DNA of 64,000 nucleotides from Hansfordia pulvinata. Taxonomy: Eukaryota; Ascomycota; Sordariomycetes; Xylariales. The first letter of the stretch is position 1; each line of letters opens with the position of its first letter. Made by a program: the position numbers and the translations under genes. The stretch is taken from the NCBI GenBank assembly GCA_006538405.1, contig BJKQ01000007.1, positions 558,001 through 622,000 of the forward strand. The letters are read 5' to 3'. The notes under the pieces were generated by a model that saw only the letters and a program-made list of their open reading frames with translations, did no database searches and was not told where the DNA came from. Below are positions 62,909 through 64,000 of the stretch, one piece after another.

Positions 62909-64000
62909 GATGGCTGGCGTGAGAGTAACAGTGAAGTGAATATGGTGTTGACTGTCGCGTCAAGTAGGTCTGGACTTCTGGCCTGGTGTCGGGTAGGCTG
63001 GTGACTGAGTCGTACAGAGAGATGGTATGAGAGGAGGGAAGAAAGCAAGAAACTCCAGCCGGGCGTCGACTCGAGGAGGAGGCCCTTGATATAGATGAGA
63101 CGACGACGGATCTCGAGCATGGCCCCGAGCCCCGACAACGGTGCTGGCCATACCCACCGAGCTCGCAGCGCAGCAGGAACGAGCGGATCTCTCCCTGAGT
63201 TGGCGGTTCGACGAGTCGCCCGATCATGGCCTACCTTCCTACTCGTGCTGTGGCAACAGCCAGCGCGGGGCCCAATAGAAAAGGGTCTAAACTCTAACGG
63301 AGCAAGCTTCGGGGCAGCTCCGTACGCGCACCCGGCGTCAGTAGCATACTCATAGGCACGACTGGAGTATTGAAGATTGTGCCCCGTAGCGCGGGCACGA
63401 CAGGGCGCGCGTCGGAAAAGCACCTGGCATGACGGGGTTCGAGGCCGCAGCCGGCGACTGGGACACGAGCAGGCGGACCCGATGGGGCATCCTGGCTGCG
63501 CACACGCCACCCCGGGCAAGCTAATGGCGGGGTGTGGGGGCCCATCTGAGGCATGAGGCAGACGAGCAGACGCAGGTTGCGTCACAGGGCGTGGCGCGAA
63601 GCGTTGCTTCAACGACACCTGTCTCTCTTTTGATTTTTCTCTCCGCCGCCCCTGCTGTCCAAGTCACGCCTTGTGCAGCCATTTGGCTGGCGCAGAAGCG
63701 CTGTCCCAAGCACGCAGATGCGGTCTGTCAGCTACCTACCGAGTGCCGTGCGCTCCCACGCGCCCAAGCCGTGGCTGCAGTGTGGCGTGTTCGAGGGGGC
63801 CGAGAACCCCGCGAATCAGAGCCTGAGGCCGTTTGTGTGCCGGGCCTTGTCCCACGTAGATGACGATCTGCCGCCCTCGTCGTCCGCGGCCCAGTGACGC
63901 CAGGCGAGCCCCCCGCGCCGCCTGATCGACAGCGGCATTGACCTCGTGGCTGGCGCGCGTGCAGAACCAGAGGGTGGCTTGCTGGGCTTTGGGCGTCTCG
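62909..64000. other. Upstream region of the glutamate dehydrogenase gene to window end
   Basis: The first 200 bp are the presumed leader and promoter of the dehydrogenase gene (a TATATC-like element on the minus strand lies near 63085-63092, weak). Beyond 63230 the DNA is GC-rich without simple repeats. Open frames at 63534-63863 and 63673-63897 (plus) show no recognisable family; a gene continuing past the window edge cannot be excluded. Confidence 0.5.

Overview
The window is nuclear DNA of a filamentous ascomycete, most likely a Sordariomycete (Chaetomiaceae/Sordariales-like; this is inferred from protein resemblance, not from a search). The support is short spliceosomal introns (54-132 nt in most genes, GTRNGT donors, YAG acceptors), GC-rich codon use, CT-rich and microsatellite-rich intergenic DNA, and the gene content: WSC protein, YTP1-like membrane protein, ELO fatty-acid elongase, cytochrome c oxidase subunit VI, chromodomain HDA1-complex subunit, NADP-glutamate dehydrogenase.

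Layout. 1-536 (-): N-terminus of a secreted WSC-domain protein cut by the window edge, divergent from 1933-4151 (+): eight-exon SMP-30/gluconolactonase-like protein; each has a TATA box. 5547-7331 (+): YTP1-like membrane protein. 8519-10002 (+): decayed FMN-dependent alpha-hydroxy-acid dehydrogenase. 10-36 kb is nearly gene-free and carries one recognisable gene, a Ser/Thr-rich protein of unknown function at 19032-20553 (-). 36186-37421 (+): ELO elongase. 38798-39672 (+): cytochrome c oxidase subunit VI. 40912-45786 (-): 1494-residue chromodomain/HDA2-3/coiled-coil protein, probably a CDP-2-like subunit of a histone deacetylase silencing complex. 47538-48232 (-): DUF1772 membrane protein. 49753-54180 (-): 1372-residue fusion of a GMC/cholesterol-oxidase-like flavoenzyme with an alpha/beta hydrolase. 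54.2-61.2 kb: non-coding. 61238-62908 (-): NADP-specific glutamate dehydrogenase.

The genes do not form an obvious cluster; they are housekeeping genes plus dispersed accessory genes. The DUF1772 and GMC-hydrolase genes are neighbours in the same orientation, which could hint at shared small-molecule metabolism but is weak evidence.

Three observations stand out. First, five genes contain eight apparent frameshifts and every one is a single missing base, mostly in C4/G4 runs; this looks like a systematic base-calling or assembly fault and not gene death. Second, the octamer TACGAGTA/TACTCGTA occurs at least 40 times by eye in the non-coding DNA (about 2 expected by chance in 64 kb) and was not seen in any exon. 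Third, the hydrolase half of the GMC fusion has Cys in place of the usual nucleophilic Ser, and the HDA-complex subunit carries a dense SQ/TQ cluster with an embedded SUMO-interaction-like motif.
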